From: Callorhinus ursinus
Lineage: Eukaryota > Chordata > Mammalia > Carnivora > Otariidae
Direction of reading: 5' to 3'
DNA: 64,000 nucleotides
Assembly (NCBI RefSeq): GCF_003265705.1
Contig: NW_020312827.1
Span: 15,000,120-15,064,119 of the forward strand
Under the pieces are notes generated by a model. The model was not told the DNA's origin. It saw only the letters and a program-made list of their open reading frames with translations, and made no database searches. The position numbers and the translations under genes are program-made. Every line of letters starts with the position of its first letter. Position 1 is the stretch's first letter. Of this stretch, positions 1-12,103 are shown piece after piece.

Positions 1-92
1 GGAATAACTTACCCAAGAACATGTTTGTGAAAGGCAGTGCGGGGACTTGAACTCAGGTCGACCTGATTCCAGAGTCTGTGCTTTCTGTAAAA
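1..92 (-). mobile_element. MIR SINE relic (partial)
   Basis: The stretch reads as the reverse of the MIR core: an 'acttacccaag' block, then 'ggacttgaactcagg' and 'ccagagtctgtgctt', which mirror the tRNA-like head of MIR. It runs off the left edge of the window. Diverged and non-functional. Confidence 0.7.
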
Positions 93-588
93 CAGATGAC
101 GGTCTTTCAGCCTGGAAGGTAGACCCATGTATATGGGATTTGATAGTAGCCTTCATGGAGACAAGTGACATTAATGTCATCTTCATGTATGTTCTTAGTG
201 CTTGGGAAATGAAACTAGGTGGTTTGTCAGTCTCCAGACAACTGGTGTGCTATACTAAGTGGTTAGTATAATAACCATTCAACTCTATGATGGGGGCAGT
301 GAAAGAGCCCAGTACTGGTGTAGTTGTGTGTTACTTAAGATAGGCCTGGGCAAGTTGTTTTTTCATTCTCAGTACCTCTGTTGCCTTGAAGTTGAAAGTC
401 ATATAACACCAGGGCAGGCCAAAGAATACATGTAGTGAAACCCCTGGTTTTTAAACCTAGGGCTCTTGTTTAGAATATTTCCATCACTCTGAAATTTCGG
501 ATATTTAGGATATTTATAGACCAATAATCAGGGCTGGGAAAGTTGAAATTTAGAGGTGAAGTTGCATTCAGTTAATGAGGCATCTTTG
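93..588. other. No recognised feature
   Basis: Unique-looking AT-rich DNA. Short open frames here have no recognisable domain and no codon pattern suggesting a gene. Confidence 0.5.
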
Positions 589-838
589 GTACGACACGGA
601 GAATACTGGATCAGGAGTCAGGAGACCAAGACTGGACATTCAACTTTGCACCTTACTAAACACTGCCACCTTGTCCAGGTAGTGCACTTAATGTTCCCAA
701 TCCTCACTGTCTTCATCTATGATATGAGTAGAAAATCCCACATGATGGGTGTGGGGTTTTAAATGTACTTAAATAAGAACACATTGGTTGAAAATTGTCT
801 AGCATAATTCTTGGCATATAATAGGGATTCAGTACTCT
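589..838 (+). mobile_element. MIR SINE relic
   Basis: It has the MIR order: a 'ggatcaggagtcaggagacc' head, a 'ccttgtccaggtag' core, a 'cttcatctatgatatgag' block and a terminal 'cttggcatataatagg' close to the L2-like MIR 3' end. Strongly diverged. Confidence 0.65.
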
Positions 839-2455
839 GTACAACTTAGTAATCACTCCCCTCTTCAGGCATACTAATTCTCTGTTACCACTGTACAGGT
901 CTTAGCGAGAAAATAATTCCAGACACCCATCCCCTACCCAGGAAGCCAAGAGGATGAAGGTCTTTCCACTCCAAGCAAGCCCATGAGCCCAGTTAGCCTC
1001 TCTTCCCTGGGACATTGCATCTTGAGTGAAAGATGCAAGGTCAAAAGAAACAGATCACTTATGTTAGGAACAGTGGCAACTGAGGTTTCTACTTATGGGG
1101 ACATTTCTGGGTTGTTTGCTTCAAGCCTCATGTCCTTTTGGAGCTTCTGTCTCCCTATTATTCCTAAGTCTGGTCCTCCAGCTTCTCACTGATTATATTA
1201 GCAGCAGCACCCTCCCTCCATTGATATTCTTCTGAAGAAATCTTCCTTTGCTTTAGCTGAAGTTGGCCTTTATTTCTTGTCATTAGGACCCTGGCTGACA
1301 CACATGTCAAGAACTGATATGAGAGAACCAGTAGACTAGGGCTTATAGTGCTGTTTGCATATTTCATTAGGTTTGGTGAGTTTGCAGTCCTTGGTGTGGG
1401 TGTAAAATTCCAATTTACTTCTCTGATGAACTCTTCAACGATTGACCTGCTCCTAATTTAGCTGTACGTTATTATAGCTAAATGTTGGTTGCTACAAAAA
1501 GACCTTGATTTGACCTCATAAGGAAACACCATTCAAAATCAACTGGAGGAAAGCAAAACACATGACCCAAAGTCAGGGAAGAAATTCACTGCGTGTGTGT
1601 TTCAGGGTTGGCTGTGTCCTTATTACCATCTCTTTCCTAATACACTAACATTTCTTGTACATGTGACCACTATTTAACATGATCAGACAAATACTATTTT
1701 AAAAGGAGACATTCTGAGTTAAAAATGACCCTCCTTCTTGGGTGTGTTTTGTGGTTTCTGTGGCTGGAGGTTATAATAGGCCATTTGATTAATGAGCTGT
1801 TTTATTGGGATGCAAATAATGCATAATGTCATAAGATCCATATGTTGTACATTACCAAGGCATAAAACTTACCTTGGCACAAAATAGAAAATTTAAAACA
1901 TCTTTCTTGAAAAAATATATCATGCTGAACAAAAAGCATGTGGGTATTTCTGGTATTTATGAAACTGATGAATGTTATGCCAGATTTGTTTAGTTTTAGT
2001 GCTAACTCTGATTCTGTTTGTGTATGTGTGTGTTCTCTGTTCATCAGAAGTACCTTTAAGATGCTTCTGTTCCCTCTCAGTTTGTTCATAATAGTTAAAA
2101 AGAGCCAAACAGCTGGTTCTGATAACACACAGTAGCTATCACTTGCGTGGTTTAGAACTAAAATGCTAGATACTGGAAAAAATGTAATTATAATAAAAAC
2201 AGCAGTTGGAGATTAGAGATGTAATTGCCCATGCATCACCAGAGAGGAGGGGCACGAGAAGGATGTGTAAATACTCAGTCCACTGGATACAAATCTCAGA
2301 GAAATAAAACCCTTTGGGGATATAGAGACTAACAATGTAGTGGGTGTGAAGCGAGATGGAGCACTGAAGTTTTGGTTGATATGGGAGATTTCACATCCAG
2401 TGAAACACTCATAACACCAGATGAGACTGATCAACCATCTTCCCAGAACCTTCAC
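839..2455. other. Mostly unique DNA, no gene seen
   Basis: No exon-like structure, CpG island or clear repeat over most of this stretch. Positions about 1225-1305 resemble the 3' end of an ancient LTR-type repeat, but I cannot name a family. Overlapping short frames at 1829-2135 on both strands are low-complexity and look like chance. Confidence 0.45.
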
Positions 2456-2748
2456 ATGGGAAACTGCTTTTCATCCTTCAGCTTTTGCTCAAATGTCATT
2501 TCTCAAGGAGCCCTTCCCTAATCACTCCCTGGCTGCCATGGTCACTCTTATTCATATATGTCATTTTATTCTCTTTATGAAAATTTTTACTGCCTGAATC
2601 ATCTTGTTTATCTGTTGGTTTACTTAGGTAGTATATGTTTTGTATGAGAAAATAGGCTCCTGATGACTAGTTCACAGCTATAAACTCTGATCATAGCCTG
2701 GAACACAATTAAGAGCTAATAGATATATATTAAATGTTGAATTTGAAA
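2456..2748 (+). mobile_element. L2 LINE 3' fragment
   Basis: The order is that of the L2 3' end: 'tcaaatgtcatttctcaaggagcccttccctaatcac', then 'atcatcttgtttatctgttggttta', then 'catagcctggaacacaa', ending near 'atattaaatgttgaat'. Old and 5'-truncated. Confidence 0.7.
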
Positions 2749-2767
2749 ATAATAATAGTCCTTCTCC

Positions 2768-2872
2768 CCTTTAAGGAATTCTGTAATGCTTAATTGAGAT
2801 AATCTTTGAGAACTTGACAGTGCCAGGCACAGAGTAATTATTTTGCAACTGTTAGCTAGCATTAATTAATTA
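2768..2872 (+). mobile_element. MIR 3' fragment
   Basis: 'taattgagataatctttgagaac' followed by 'cagtgccaggcacagagtaa' and 'gttagctagcatta' is the 3' half of MIR. It passes straight into an ATTA microsatellite. Confidence 0.6.
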
Positions 2873-2884
2873 ATTAATTAATTA
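2861..2884. repeat. (ATTA)n microsatellite
   Basis: About six perfect tetranucleotide units lie between the MIR 3' end and the following LTR-like sequence. Confidence 0.9.
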
Positions 2885-3184
2885 TGAAGAATTGGCTCAT
2901 GTGATGATTATGAAGGCTGAGAAATTTGATAACCTGCCATCTGCAAGCTGGAATCCCAGGAAAGCTGATGGTGTAAGTTACAGCTCAATCCCAAAGTTCT
3001 GACAACCCAGAGTGCCAATAATGTAAGTCTCAGTACAAGGGCAAGAGAAGACCATGTCCAACTTAGAGAGAGAGCAAATTTCCCTTTCCTCCACCCTTTT
3101 GTTCTATACAGGCCCTCATAGGATTGGATGGTGCCCCCTCCCCCCCTTATGGGGAGGGAAATCTACTTACTCAGCCTACCAATT

Positions 3185-3192
3185 CAAATTCT
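3185..3192. repeat. L1 target-site duplication, left copy
   Basis: CAAATTCT at the left edge of the L1 is repeated exactly at 4259-4266 on the right edge. Confidence 0.7.
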
Positions 3193-4258
3193 TTTTGTTT
3201 GTTTGCTTTTGTTCTTTTCTTTTTTATTTTATGTTAGTCACCATACACTACATCATTAGTTGTTGATGTAGTGTTCCATGATTCATTGTGTATAACACCC
3301 AGTGCTCCATGCAGTATGTGTCCTCCTTAATACCCATCACCGGGCTACCTCATGCCCCCAACCCCCTCCCCTCCAAAACCTTCAGTTTGTTTCCCAGAGT
3401 CCATAGTCTCTCATGGTTCATCTCCCTCTCTGATTCCTCCCCCCCTCATTTTTCCCTTCCTTCCCCTAATATCCTCCGTGCTATTCCTTACGTTCCACAA
3501 ATAAGTGAAACCATATGATAATTGTCTTTCTCTGCTTGACTTATTTCATTTAGCATAATCCCCCCCGGTTCTATCCATGTTGTTGCAAATGGTGGGTATT
3601 CATCCTTTCTGATGGCTGAGTGATATTCCATTGTATCTATGAACCACATCTTCTTTAGCCATTCATCTGTTGAAGGGCATCTCAGCTCCTTCCAAACAGT
3701 TTGGCTCTTGTGGACATTGCTGTTATGAACATTGGGGTGCATGTACCCCTTCTTTTCACTACATCTGTATCTTTGGGATAAATACCCAGTAGTGCAATTG
3801 CTGGATCATAAGGTAGCTCTATTTTTAACTTTTTGAGGAACCTCCATACTGTTTTCCAAAGTGGCTATACCAGCTTGCATTCCCACCAACAGTGTAAGAG
3901 GGTTCCCCTTTCTCCACATCCTTGCCAACATCTGTTGTTTCCTGCCTTGTTAATTTTTGCCATTCTAACTGGTGTAAGATGGTATCTCAGTGTGGTTTTG
4001 ATTTGAATTTCCCTGATGGCTAATGATGTTGAACATTTTCTCATGTGTGTGTTAGCCATTTGTATGTCTTCTTTGGAGAAGTGTCTGTTCATGTCTTCTG
4101 CCCATTTTTTGACTTGATTATTTGTTTTTTGGGTGTTGAGTTTGAGAAGTTCTTCATAGATCCTGGATATCAGCCCTTTATCTGTAACATCGTTTGCAAA
4201 TATCTTCTCCCATTCCATGGGTTGCCTCTTAGTTTTGTTGACTGTTTCCTTTGCTGTG
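3193..4258 (-). mobile_element. 5'-truncated L1, ORF2 C-terminus plus 3' UTR
   Basis: On the minus strand the frames at 3865-4368 and 3488-3742 encode typical L1 ORF2 C-terminal sequence ([19 protein letters not shown]; then NVHKSQTVWKELRCPSTDEW and MEYHSAIRKDE). They are separated by frameshifts. The plus-strand T-rich stretch at 3192-3226 is the antisense A-tail, and the following 250 bases are the carnivore L1 3' UTR. About 1.07 kb survives of an element normally 6 kb or more, so it is a dead, 5'-truncated copy. The first 34 or so codons of the 3865-4368 frame come from the flanking LTR read in antisense, giving a chance chimeric ORF. It is younger than the LTR it interrupts. Confidence 0.9.
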
Positions 4259-4266
4259 CAAATTCT
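4259..4266. repeat. L1 target-site duplication, right copy
   Basis: Exact match to 3185-3192. Confidence 0.7.
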
Positions 4267-4372
4267 AATCTCCTTAGAAATACCCTCACAGACACACCCA
4301 GACATAATATTTAACCAAATATCTGGGAACCTCATGACCCAGTCAAGTTGATACATAAAGTTAACCATTTTA

Positions 4373-5904
4373 CTTATGATGATATACCATCAAAAAGGAG
4401 ATTTAATTGACACTCACAGGGATTGATTTAACTTGGCTATGTTTATCTATAACTTATCCACTTAAAAAGTTTGGAAAGTAAAGTTTCACAAACCTAGCTC
4501 AAGAATTAATTGCACAGATTATTAACATTCTCTCTTTAGTATGGAAGCAGGATTATGCCAACTGTCAGAGAATTATGACTTCATCAGAAACTGAGAAGTT
4601 ACAATACAGACTCAGCAGGAAAACTCTACAGGAAAGAAGTTGAGTTAGAAAGCTCTTTTGGATCTTGTGGTGCCTCTGGGTCACTGGGTTATCATTAGGA
4701 ACATTAATTTTTTTCTGAGCTTTAATTAAGTGCTTTCTCAGAAATTTCTGGTTCAATGTAATTGTGGTTACTGTAGCTCATTTGATAGCATTTTACTCTG
4801 TACCTTTAATAAAGCTGCTTTTTAGGAAAAAAAGGTATATCAAATTTCTTTTATTTATAAAACACAATATATGTAGGCTTTATTCTTAAGCTTCCTAAGG
4901 ATAGAGTGACGGGATACACAATCCTTGCTGATTCAGGTCCCATGCTTTAAGCAAAGTTGTGAATGTGCTGCTATTTCTTTTCTCATTGATAGAATTTTAC
5001 TTTCCAGCCAGGTTTATCTCACCTACCAGAAGGTCAGGGCATGGGGCAGTCCCAGCTGGGGAGGGACCATTACCCCGGTGAAATGTCTCCTTGCTGGTTC
5101 ACTGCATGCCAGAGCTCCCATTCACAGCTATTGATTTTTGCACAGTAAAATTCTGATGGCTTCCTCAAAGGGGCCAATTTTTTTCAGATTAACAGCTGCT
5201 CTGTTAATGTCAGAGGAACTTGATGGTTATTTATGGACATCAAAGAGCATGTCTCAAACAACAGGCCCCTCAAATTCAAAATAAAAGGAGTATAATAAAT
5301 GGAGAATTATAGTTTATATGAACTACCCTCTTTCAATATAACGCACTTTGGGTAATAATGTCGGGGGATATGAAGACAGGAGGCGTTCTCACTATTTATG
5401 TGGTATGTTGACTTTGTGCCATTTCTATGGGCAGTAAAAATCCATGCTTAGTGTTCTTTTAAATTTTATTTAATTTTATTAATGAACCAAGCAATGACTT
5501 TGCTCTGTTGTAGTAGGAACAAAGAGACAAGTAGGCACGGATCATCCTTTATATTTCATGAGATTATCTGTAGTCTAATGAGTCATGGTAACAGACAGAA
5601 CCTGAATGGAGCCCAGATATCAGGGCTAGAAACAGCCTTTCTATTTATCAGACAACGATCTGCTTTTCCTGGAAGCAGACAGTGAAGGGGCTCTATGCCC
5701 TATAGGTTGATCAGGTTTAACACTCCTCAATGAAGAGGAGAGATCAAAACTTCCCCAAGCAAGAAGACAGGGAAACTGCCCTAATATGTAGAAAGGTAGA
5801 AGACACTTGCCACCTCCCTGTGTTACATGTGGTTCTGAATCAAGGAGCCTGTGTGTGATGTAGTGTGGTCCCCCATAAGCCGCCTCATTTTCGAGGTTCC
5901 CCAG
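4373..5904. other. Unique AT-rich DNA, no gene seen
   Basis: No repeat or exon recognised. The sequence has several A/T runs. The longest frames are under 70 codons and have no domain. Confidence 0.5.
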
Positions 5905-6060
5905 GGTGTGCTTCAGCTCCCAGGTAGCTGTCTGTCACCTCTCTCTCCAGCCTCCTCCCTATAGCCTAATACATTTCTGAAAATGAATTTTTATCAGAGT
6001 AATGCAAGCAATAGCATAAGAGTCAAATATTAAAGAGCCTATAATGGAAAACAGCTGCAG
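5905..6060 (-). mobile_element. Old L1M-like fragment, copy 1
   Basis: 'ctcccaggtagctgtctgtcacctct' followed by 'gagtaatgcaagcaatagcataagagtcaaatatt' matches the segment at 9350-9500, which starts 'ttcccaggtagctgcctgtcacctcc'. The shared order suggests two copies of one repeat, probably antisense L1M-type. Confidence 0.45.
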
Positions 6061-8484
6061 AGAGAAATGTTTCTTGAAAACATGGAGGGAATATGGAAGA
6101 AATACCTGTTCTTTCTCTCTCCTCTTTCCTTGTGATCTCGTATCGGTGTCTACCATGGGCCAGTCCTTACCCAAGAACAGAAGCCTGGGTGATACATTCA
6201 ACAGGGCAGAAGATGGGTACATGCAGAATGAATGAAGCTGGCAAACAAACAATCAAAAATAACCAGGTCAGGAATTAATACCTATGCGGAGCAGCTATGG
6301 TGAGACCCAAATGAGTAAATACGAAAGGCACCAGGCAAGGAAACTGACAGATGGTGGGTCCTCAAGAATGTATTTTCCTCTCCCTTCTTTCCCTTTCTCA
6401 TTGATCAGAATCTGCTCTTTAAAAATTGCGATTTGCTCATTGCATAAGCTGTAAATATCTTGGTAAGCATTTTAACAAGGATGAGACTATTCCAAAGCAT
6501 TTTGGATATTCTAGGGTTAGTAACTTGTGAGTGGTATTTTGGTGGGGTGGATGGGAGGAGAGGGCTCATCTCTATTTCTTGTGTGGTCAGGTCCTGCCGG
6601 CATTGCTCAAGAGCCCCCTCAGCTTTGCCTCTAGGACTCCGGGTGGCTATTCCCACAGAAATGTGCTGCGATCCGAAAATGCGGGTCATAAATCTCTCTG
6701 GAAGCTGGGAAGCCTGGTCACCTCACACCACGGTGCCACTGCCTGAGGACTGTCTTGCCGCAGCGCATACACCTTTGCATTCCACACTCCAGTGTGTTTG
6801 TAATAACCACAGGCCATTTGGCCAGCGCCAAAGAAACGACTTTCTTCCCTCCGACTCTTGTTTCTCACCAGTCCTGCCCCCTGATGCTGTGGGTTCTGAT
6901 GGGTTGCCAGTGCTCCCTATTCTTTACTTTAACTCCTCCCTGCCCCTTACTATTAACCCTTCAGTGGAGCCAAGTGATTTCCTGGGATCCCTGGAGCAGT
7001 TGCCTGATCCAGGGAGTCTGGACATCTTTCTGGTGGAGAGAGAGAGTTTCCAATACTGCAATATCTGCGTCAGTCCCTGGAGGCTGAGTATTGACCCCAC
7101 TCAGGGAAACTTTCCTGGATTCTGGAACTGGCTGACCAGCAGAGAGTACCCCTGGGAGCTGGGCTGGACTTCCCGCTGGGATCTGGGACAGCCCCCAACC
7201 ACATGAGCCCCAAGGAGTATGATTTTCTCTCAGGGCTCCTATCCACTCTCCCATAATCCACTCCACTCAGGTTCCTCGTTAAAGTAAAAATCAGTGTTCT
7301 TTTAATGTGGCTTTTTGTGTTTCATTTCCTTTGTTGGTTAAAAAATGTTTCCAATGAAACATTTTATAAGATTTCTATACAGTGCGTACATTTTGAACAT
7401 TTTGTTCCTATTAACATAAAATATTATTCTCATTTCCGCTTGTTGGGAAGAAAGAGAAAAAAGCATTATAAAAATTACAAATAATTTCTTTGTTATTAAG
7501 GAGGTATGAATGATTTATGAGCACAATAAAGGCAAATCTCTTTGGTCAACATTATGAATTTGAAAATAAGACTTCTTTTCAGATTTTTGAAATGGCTTCG
7601 ATGACAGTAGGCCCTAAAATAACAAAGGAGACCAGGCTACAGTGGGAAATTCTTTCTCTTGACTTTTCCTTTCTGGGGGACGTGGTGTGCTCTCTACCCT
7701 TGGGAAGCAAAGTTGAGTCATCCCAGGGCAGAGTCAGGGAATTCCATGTCAAATCATTTGTTTCTAGTTGTGTCTGTGAGTCATCTGTATCTGTACAGAG
7801 ATGCATTTTCAAATTCCCTGTGTCATTTTGTTGTGCCCTTAAAGGTCATATCTAGTTGAGTCTTACCGGAGTCACCCATGTTGACTGACTTGCCCCGCCA
7901 TGTTTCTCTCAGTGACATGGGAGCCCTTGGTTCCTCCCACATGCTGAAGGCTTGGTAGCTCTGTGATTCTGTTCTTCTGCTGTGTGTTCTCAGAGTAATT
8001 CCCCTGCACCTCTACCAGGTCCTGCCTGTTAAATCCCATGCTCTCTAGAGTGAGGGGCTCTGTAATTGGTTTTTGGTTCTGGGTCTCATGGTTCCCAGCC
8101 CAGGGGTCTAGTTCTCTAACATTAGGCTGTATATTAAGCTGGGGGTATCACTGGGGGAAGCTGGCATGTTGCAAGGGGACCCTTACATGGCATTTCCTAG
8201 GTGAATTCACCCTGGTTTGAGGTCACATAGCTGGCAGTGCATACTCAGAAACCAGATTCTCTTAGCATATTAGGAATGTGTTGGGAAATGGCCTTATAAC
8301 AACCAGCTTATGAGGCTGACGAAGAGCCTGGCACTCCAGTTTCTTAGTTTACAAGAGAAATACCTCTTTCCAAACACTTGCCTTGTCACTAGATCATTGC
8401 AGGGAGAAGGTACCTGCTTGGTGAGACCTAGAAAGACAGGTGTTGACATCACTAGGATGCTAACTGCTGGAGGTTCAAGTTTTT
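6061..8484. other. GC-richer unique block with long ORF; no gene called
   Basis: A 248-codon open frame occupies 6460-7206 (+). Overlapping long frames also occur in another plus frame (6755-7087) and on the minus strand (6961-7266), so the block is simply poor in stop codons. The translated frame is unusually rich in Trp and Cys (about 9 and 12 by eye), has no recognisable domain, and lacks a clear splice or promoter context. I judge it non-coding but report it as a finding. Around 8215-8265 a short antisense MIR remnant is possible. Confidence 0.4.
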
Positions 8485-8602
8485 AACAACTTACTGAGAG
8501 CACCTAGTTCTGGGCAGGCTCTAGGCCCTGGGGGTGCAGCAGGGAACAAAGCAGACAAGAATTCCTGCCCTCAGGGAGCTTATGTTGTCATGACTACTTG
8601 AG
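8485..8602 (-). mobile_element. L2 LINE fragment
   Basis: 'gcaggctctaggccctgggggtgcagcagggaac' followed by 'gaattcctgccctcagggagctta' is the reversed L2 3' region. Confidence 0.65.
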
Positions 8603-9339
8603 CCCAGGGGTCTGGGTATCTCACTCATGCACACAGACAATGTCTGGTTTTCCATTTTATCTGCTCGAAGTTCCACAAAATCATCCCAGAAGTGAAAGCA
8701 TACCAAGGCAGTCCTTTGGAGAAATCACATAAAAGAGAGGGCTAGATGGTGAGAAATTTTTCTCCACACCTTCAATTTTCACCCAGGAAATTCTATGCGT
8801 GGGGAATAAGGACAAGATTTAATACCTTGTTATGGTTTTCTTTCTTCCTCAATTCTGCTAAATGCAGAAAAGGTCTTGCCAGCTTACTTAGCGAATTTAA
8901 AATGGAAAAAATATGTGAAGAGGGACAGGCCATAGACTGAGAGAAAGGAGAGAAGCCATGTCAGTCTTTAGGATCAAGGGTACGTGGTGCAGAGAGAGGG
9001 CTTGACTTGCCGGATCCAAAGCCATTAAGAAGAGCCAGAGATGTGAAGACAGGAGGAAGGTTTTTCAAAATGGTTGTGGTGGATTATGAACTAAATTTCC
9101 ATTCATGCTTTCTTGAATGGAGTTACTTTTGATTACTAGTCTGCAAAAATTAAGCCATATAGGACCCTAGGATTTATTAAAGTTCATGAATTCTGGGTTC
9201 AGCTTTTAACCCAATTATTCTTATGTCCTTCAGTCTGCTGGCCTCATTTTTCCTTTTCACATACACAGTTAAAATAACATGATCCCCCTTTTCCACAGAG
9301 CTGCAGGAAGTCCACTAGCCACTCCAATATTTTTCAGGG
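8603..9339. other. No recognised feature
   Basis: Unique-looking DNA without an identifiable repeat or exon. Confidence 0.45.
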
Positions 9340-10770
9340 TCCAGAGGTTCTTCAGTTCCCAGGTAGCTGCCTGTCACCTCCCACTCCAACTTTCAAGCCC
9401 AATTCTTTGTTTCTTAAATTCAGTTTTTTATAAAGTTATGCATGTACCGGTTTGAAACTCAAGTATTCAATGGCTTATAGTGTAAAACAGAAGTCCCCAA
9501 CTAATTGTTCTCTACTCCAACTCCTCGCAGGCAACCACCTTCAACTCTTCCAGGTCTTGCTTTCTTATCCTTACCTTCCTATTTCTAAATAAAACACTTG
9601 CTGTGTCATTTATTAGCTTAATCATTGTAGGCATTATGTATTGACATTCTGTTATGATAGACGAGGGTTTAACTCTCATTCTCCTGCACCTCCCACCCCA
9701 TCCACCTTCTCTTCCTACACTCTTGTTCTAATGATACAAACAGGTTTTGATCAAATCAGCCATCAGGATTGACATTATTATGACCATGAAAAAAATTAAT
9801 AACCAAGAATTGTGTCATAGATCTATCTTCTTTCTTATATACTGTTTTTTCCCTAGAATTAATATTTACCTCATTTTTTCATTTGCTGCTATTTTTGTGT
9901 GCTTCTATTTAATATTTTTCATGCTCCACCATTTTTTTCTTATATATCCATCAATATTATTTTCCAAATGGTCAAACAAATAAAATAATCTAACAGCTAA
10001 TTATTTTTCCCCTGGGTTCCTCTCTCCAAATGTGTCCTCTCTTGGGTTTCCGTGTGGACACTTCCTTCCTAGGCATGCTGCGTGGCTTTCATCACAGGTT
10101 TCCTTTCCTGTGTCCTTCTGTTGGATCCCCCGTTTCCTAGGAAACTCATTCTGCATTCACTCCCTCACTTTGCTGGAGCACATGCTCCTGTACTCCTGGA
10201 AAGTCGTTCATCATGATAATTGTATGTTTAAAGTCTTGCGTTTGTGTTTCTAATCTACCTTCCTACTTAGTTGATAATTTGGCTGGGTATATAATGCTAG
10301 GTTGCAAATCATTTTGCCTCACAATTTTGAAATTATATTTCCATTGCTTTCTAACCTCCAGATTTGTTGTCAAGAAATCTGATATTATTCCATTCCATAC
10401 TCTTTGTCAGTGACCTTTCCTCCCACTCACAAAGAAATTTACAGGATTTTTTTTCTTTTACTCTCTGGTGCTTTGAAATTTCATTCATTGTGCTGGACAG
10501 AGGGCTGTTCTTTCAGTCTGGAGATTCTCATATCCTTCAGCTCTGGAAAGTGTTCTCTGGTATGAATTTGAAAATAACTTTCTTTCCATTTTTTCCTCTG
10601 TTTTATTAATCTCTTGGATTTCCTGGGTTAGTATTCTGTTTCTTTTCTTTTCATAGTCCCACCTTTTGATTTTATTTGCTCTATTTACCAAAATGTTCCT
10701 TAATTTTTATCCATCAAACTTGGTGTTACATTTTTTATGTTGACTAACAATTTTCTAGTTGTTGTTCCTT
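9340..10770 (-). mobile_element. Degraded antisense L1M-like sequence
   Basis: The plus strand is T-rich, as expected for antisense L1. Parts match remembered L1M sequence, for example 'ataatttggctgggtatataatgctaggttgcaaatcattttgcctcacaattttgaa' and 'tcattgtgctggacagagggctgttctttcagtctgga'. Open frames are short and broken. Subfamily and exact ends are uncertain, and it may consist of several fragments. Confidence 0.5.
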
Positions 10771-10862
10771 AACACATGCCTATAAGCATCCCATCTTCTT
10801 ATATTTGCAATGTCTTATCTCTCCAATTTTATTCCTTCTAGCTTATTCACTAAGCTCATAGT

Positions 10863-10904
10863 TTTCCTTCCCTCCCTCCTTCTCTCCCTCCCTCCCTCCC
10901 TCTC
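10863..10904. repeat. (CCCT/CCTT)n pyrimidine tract
   Basis: Imperfect CCCT and CCTT units form a homopyrimidine run directly before the MLT1-type LTR. Confidence 0.85.
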
Positions 10905-11125
10905 TAAGAAGAGAAACTGGGACACAGGCAATTACAGAGGGAAAACTATGTGAAGATACAGGCAGAAGACAGCCATTTACAAGCTAAGGAAGGAGATCTC
11001 AGAAGAAATTGGCCCTGCCAACATCTTGATCTTGAACTTCTAAATTCAGAACTGTGAGAAAATAAATTTGTTTAAGCCTCCTGTCTGTGGTACTTTGTTA
11101 TGACAGCCCAAACAAACTAATGTAC
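10900..11125 (+). mobile_element. MLT1-type MaLR LTR, 3' part
   Basis: It contains 'gggacacaggcaattacagag', 'gccctgccaacatcttgatcttgaacttct', 'cagaactgtgagaaaataaa' and 'gtggtactttgttatgacagccc', ending 'aaactaatgtac'. This is the order of an MLT1 LTR 3' half. It is 5'-truncated and has no internal region beside it. Confidence 0.75.
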
Positions 11126-12103
11126 CATGTTTTCAGCCTTGTTCTTCATCCCTAACTTTTATGATGCCTGCTGCCTCCATTATCTGTTCCTTTTAAGGTC
11201 CTGTGGGGTGAACTGGCTTACATCCCCTCTGCAGGCATCTTCAGCTATAGCTGCTACCACTCTATGTCACTTAGCGTGCTTCCCTCCATTTTCTTTGTAT
11301 CTTCCTAAAATTTGTTGAATTATGAAAATTTCTTTAAGTGTGCCTCCTACTGTCTTAATTCATTAGAATTTTATACTAAAAAAAAATCCTTTACTGCCAT
11401 TTTAGTGGGTTTCAGGAGAAGGAAGAGTTATATACCTCCATTTTAACTTAGCTGCATTTCTAAAATTCTACTTTCAATATAGCAATAGCAATAATCAACA
11501 GAAATTATGAAATTTTTCTTTTAACATATTACATATGTACTGGCACCCCATGTGTTGGTTCTCAGTTCCAAACTCATGCTTCTTTGCCCTGTTTCTGATA
11601 TTGGAGCTGTATCTGTAAATATTTCGGGTTTACCAGATGGCTTGATGGTTGGCTTCATCAATAGGGGACTTTGGGGGGACACTGTGGGGGGGGAAGGGAT
11701 TCCTCTTCCTGGTTCCCCTGTACTTTTATCTCTGGCTCCTATGGTATGAGGCTGCCAAAGGCATGTGGGGCCGCCAGTGACACAAACACTTTTGTGAGTT
11801 TCACAGTTACCCATCTGTGAATTCCTAGTGAGTTCTAGGGCCCCCCCAATGGGGGCTTCCTGGTGAGTCCCATTATAGTCCCAAGGGCAGTTTTCAACTT
11901 GCCAGCATGGGCTTACGGTACTTCAATGAATTTCCCTGCCATCCAGAGGGTACTAGTCACAACTCCTCAAGTGCTGTCTGAGTCTCAGCCTGGTGTGATG
12001 GGGTGGTTTTTTCTCAGATTGTTCTATTTTTTGTGGGGGGAGTGCTCTGTCTCAGCCTTAGAGGTAGTGGCTCTCTCTTTTATCTGCTATTGTATTCTCT
12101 AGA
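11126..12103. other. No gene; possible unassigned old repeat
   Basis: The section 11600-12080 is C/G-run rich and reads like an old interspersed repeat, but I cannot assign a family. Open frames are short and shadow each other on both strands. Confidence 0.35.

Larger units (their letters stand above)
2885..4372 (+). mobile_element. Ancient LTR-type repeat split by an L1
   Basis: The left part (2885-3192) begins 'gaagaattggctcatgtgat' and runs through 'ttttgttctatacaggccctcataggattgg' to 'cctaccaattcaaattct'. The right part (4259-4372) resumes with 'aaattctaatctcc', 'ccctcacagacacaccc' and 'agtcaagttgatacataaa', ending near 'gttaacca'. The two halves join smoothly once the L1 is removed, so this is one older LTR (ERVL/MaLR-like, family not assigned) that received a later insertion. 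A short fragment of apparently the same family lies at 21222-21296 on the other strand. Confidence 0.6.

Noticed and set aside
3865..4368. 167-codon minus-strand ORF as a host gene
   Set aside because: It is L1 ORF2 C-terminal sequence fused by chance to antisense LTR sequence.
6460..7206. 248-codon ORF as a gene
   Set aside because: Overlapping long frames on both strands, Trp/Cys-rich translation, no domain and no splice or promoter context. Kept only as a finding.
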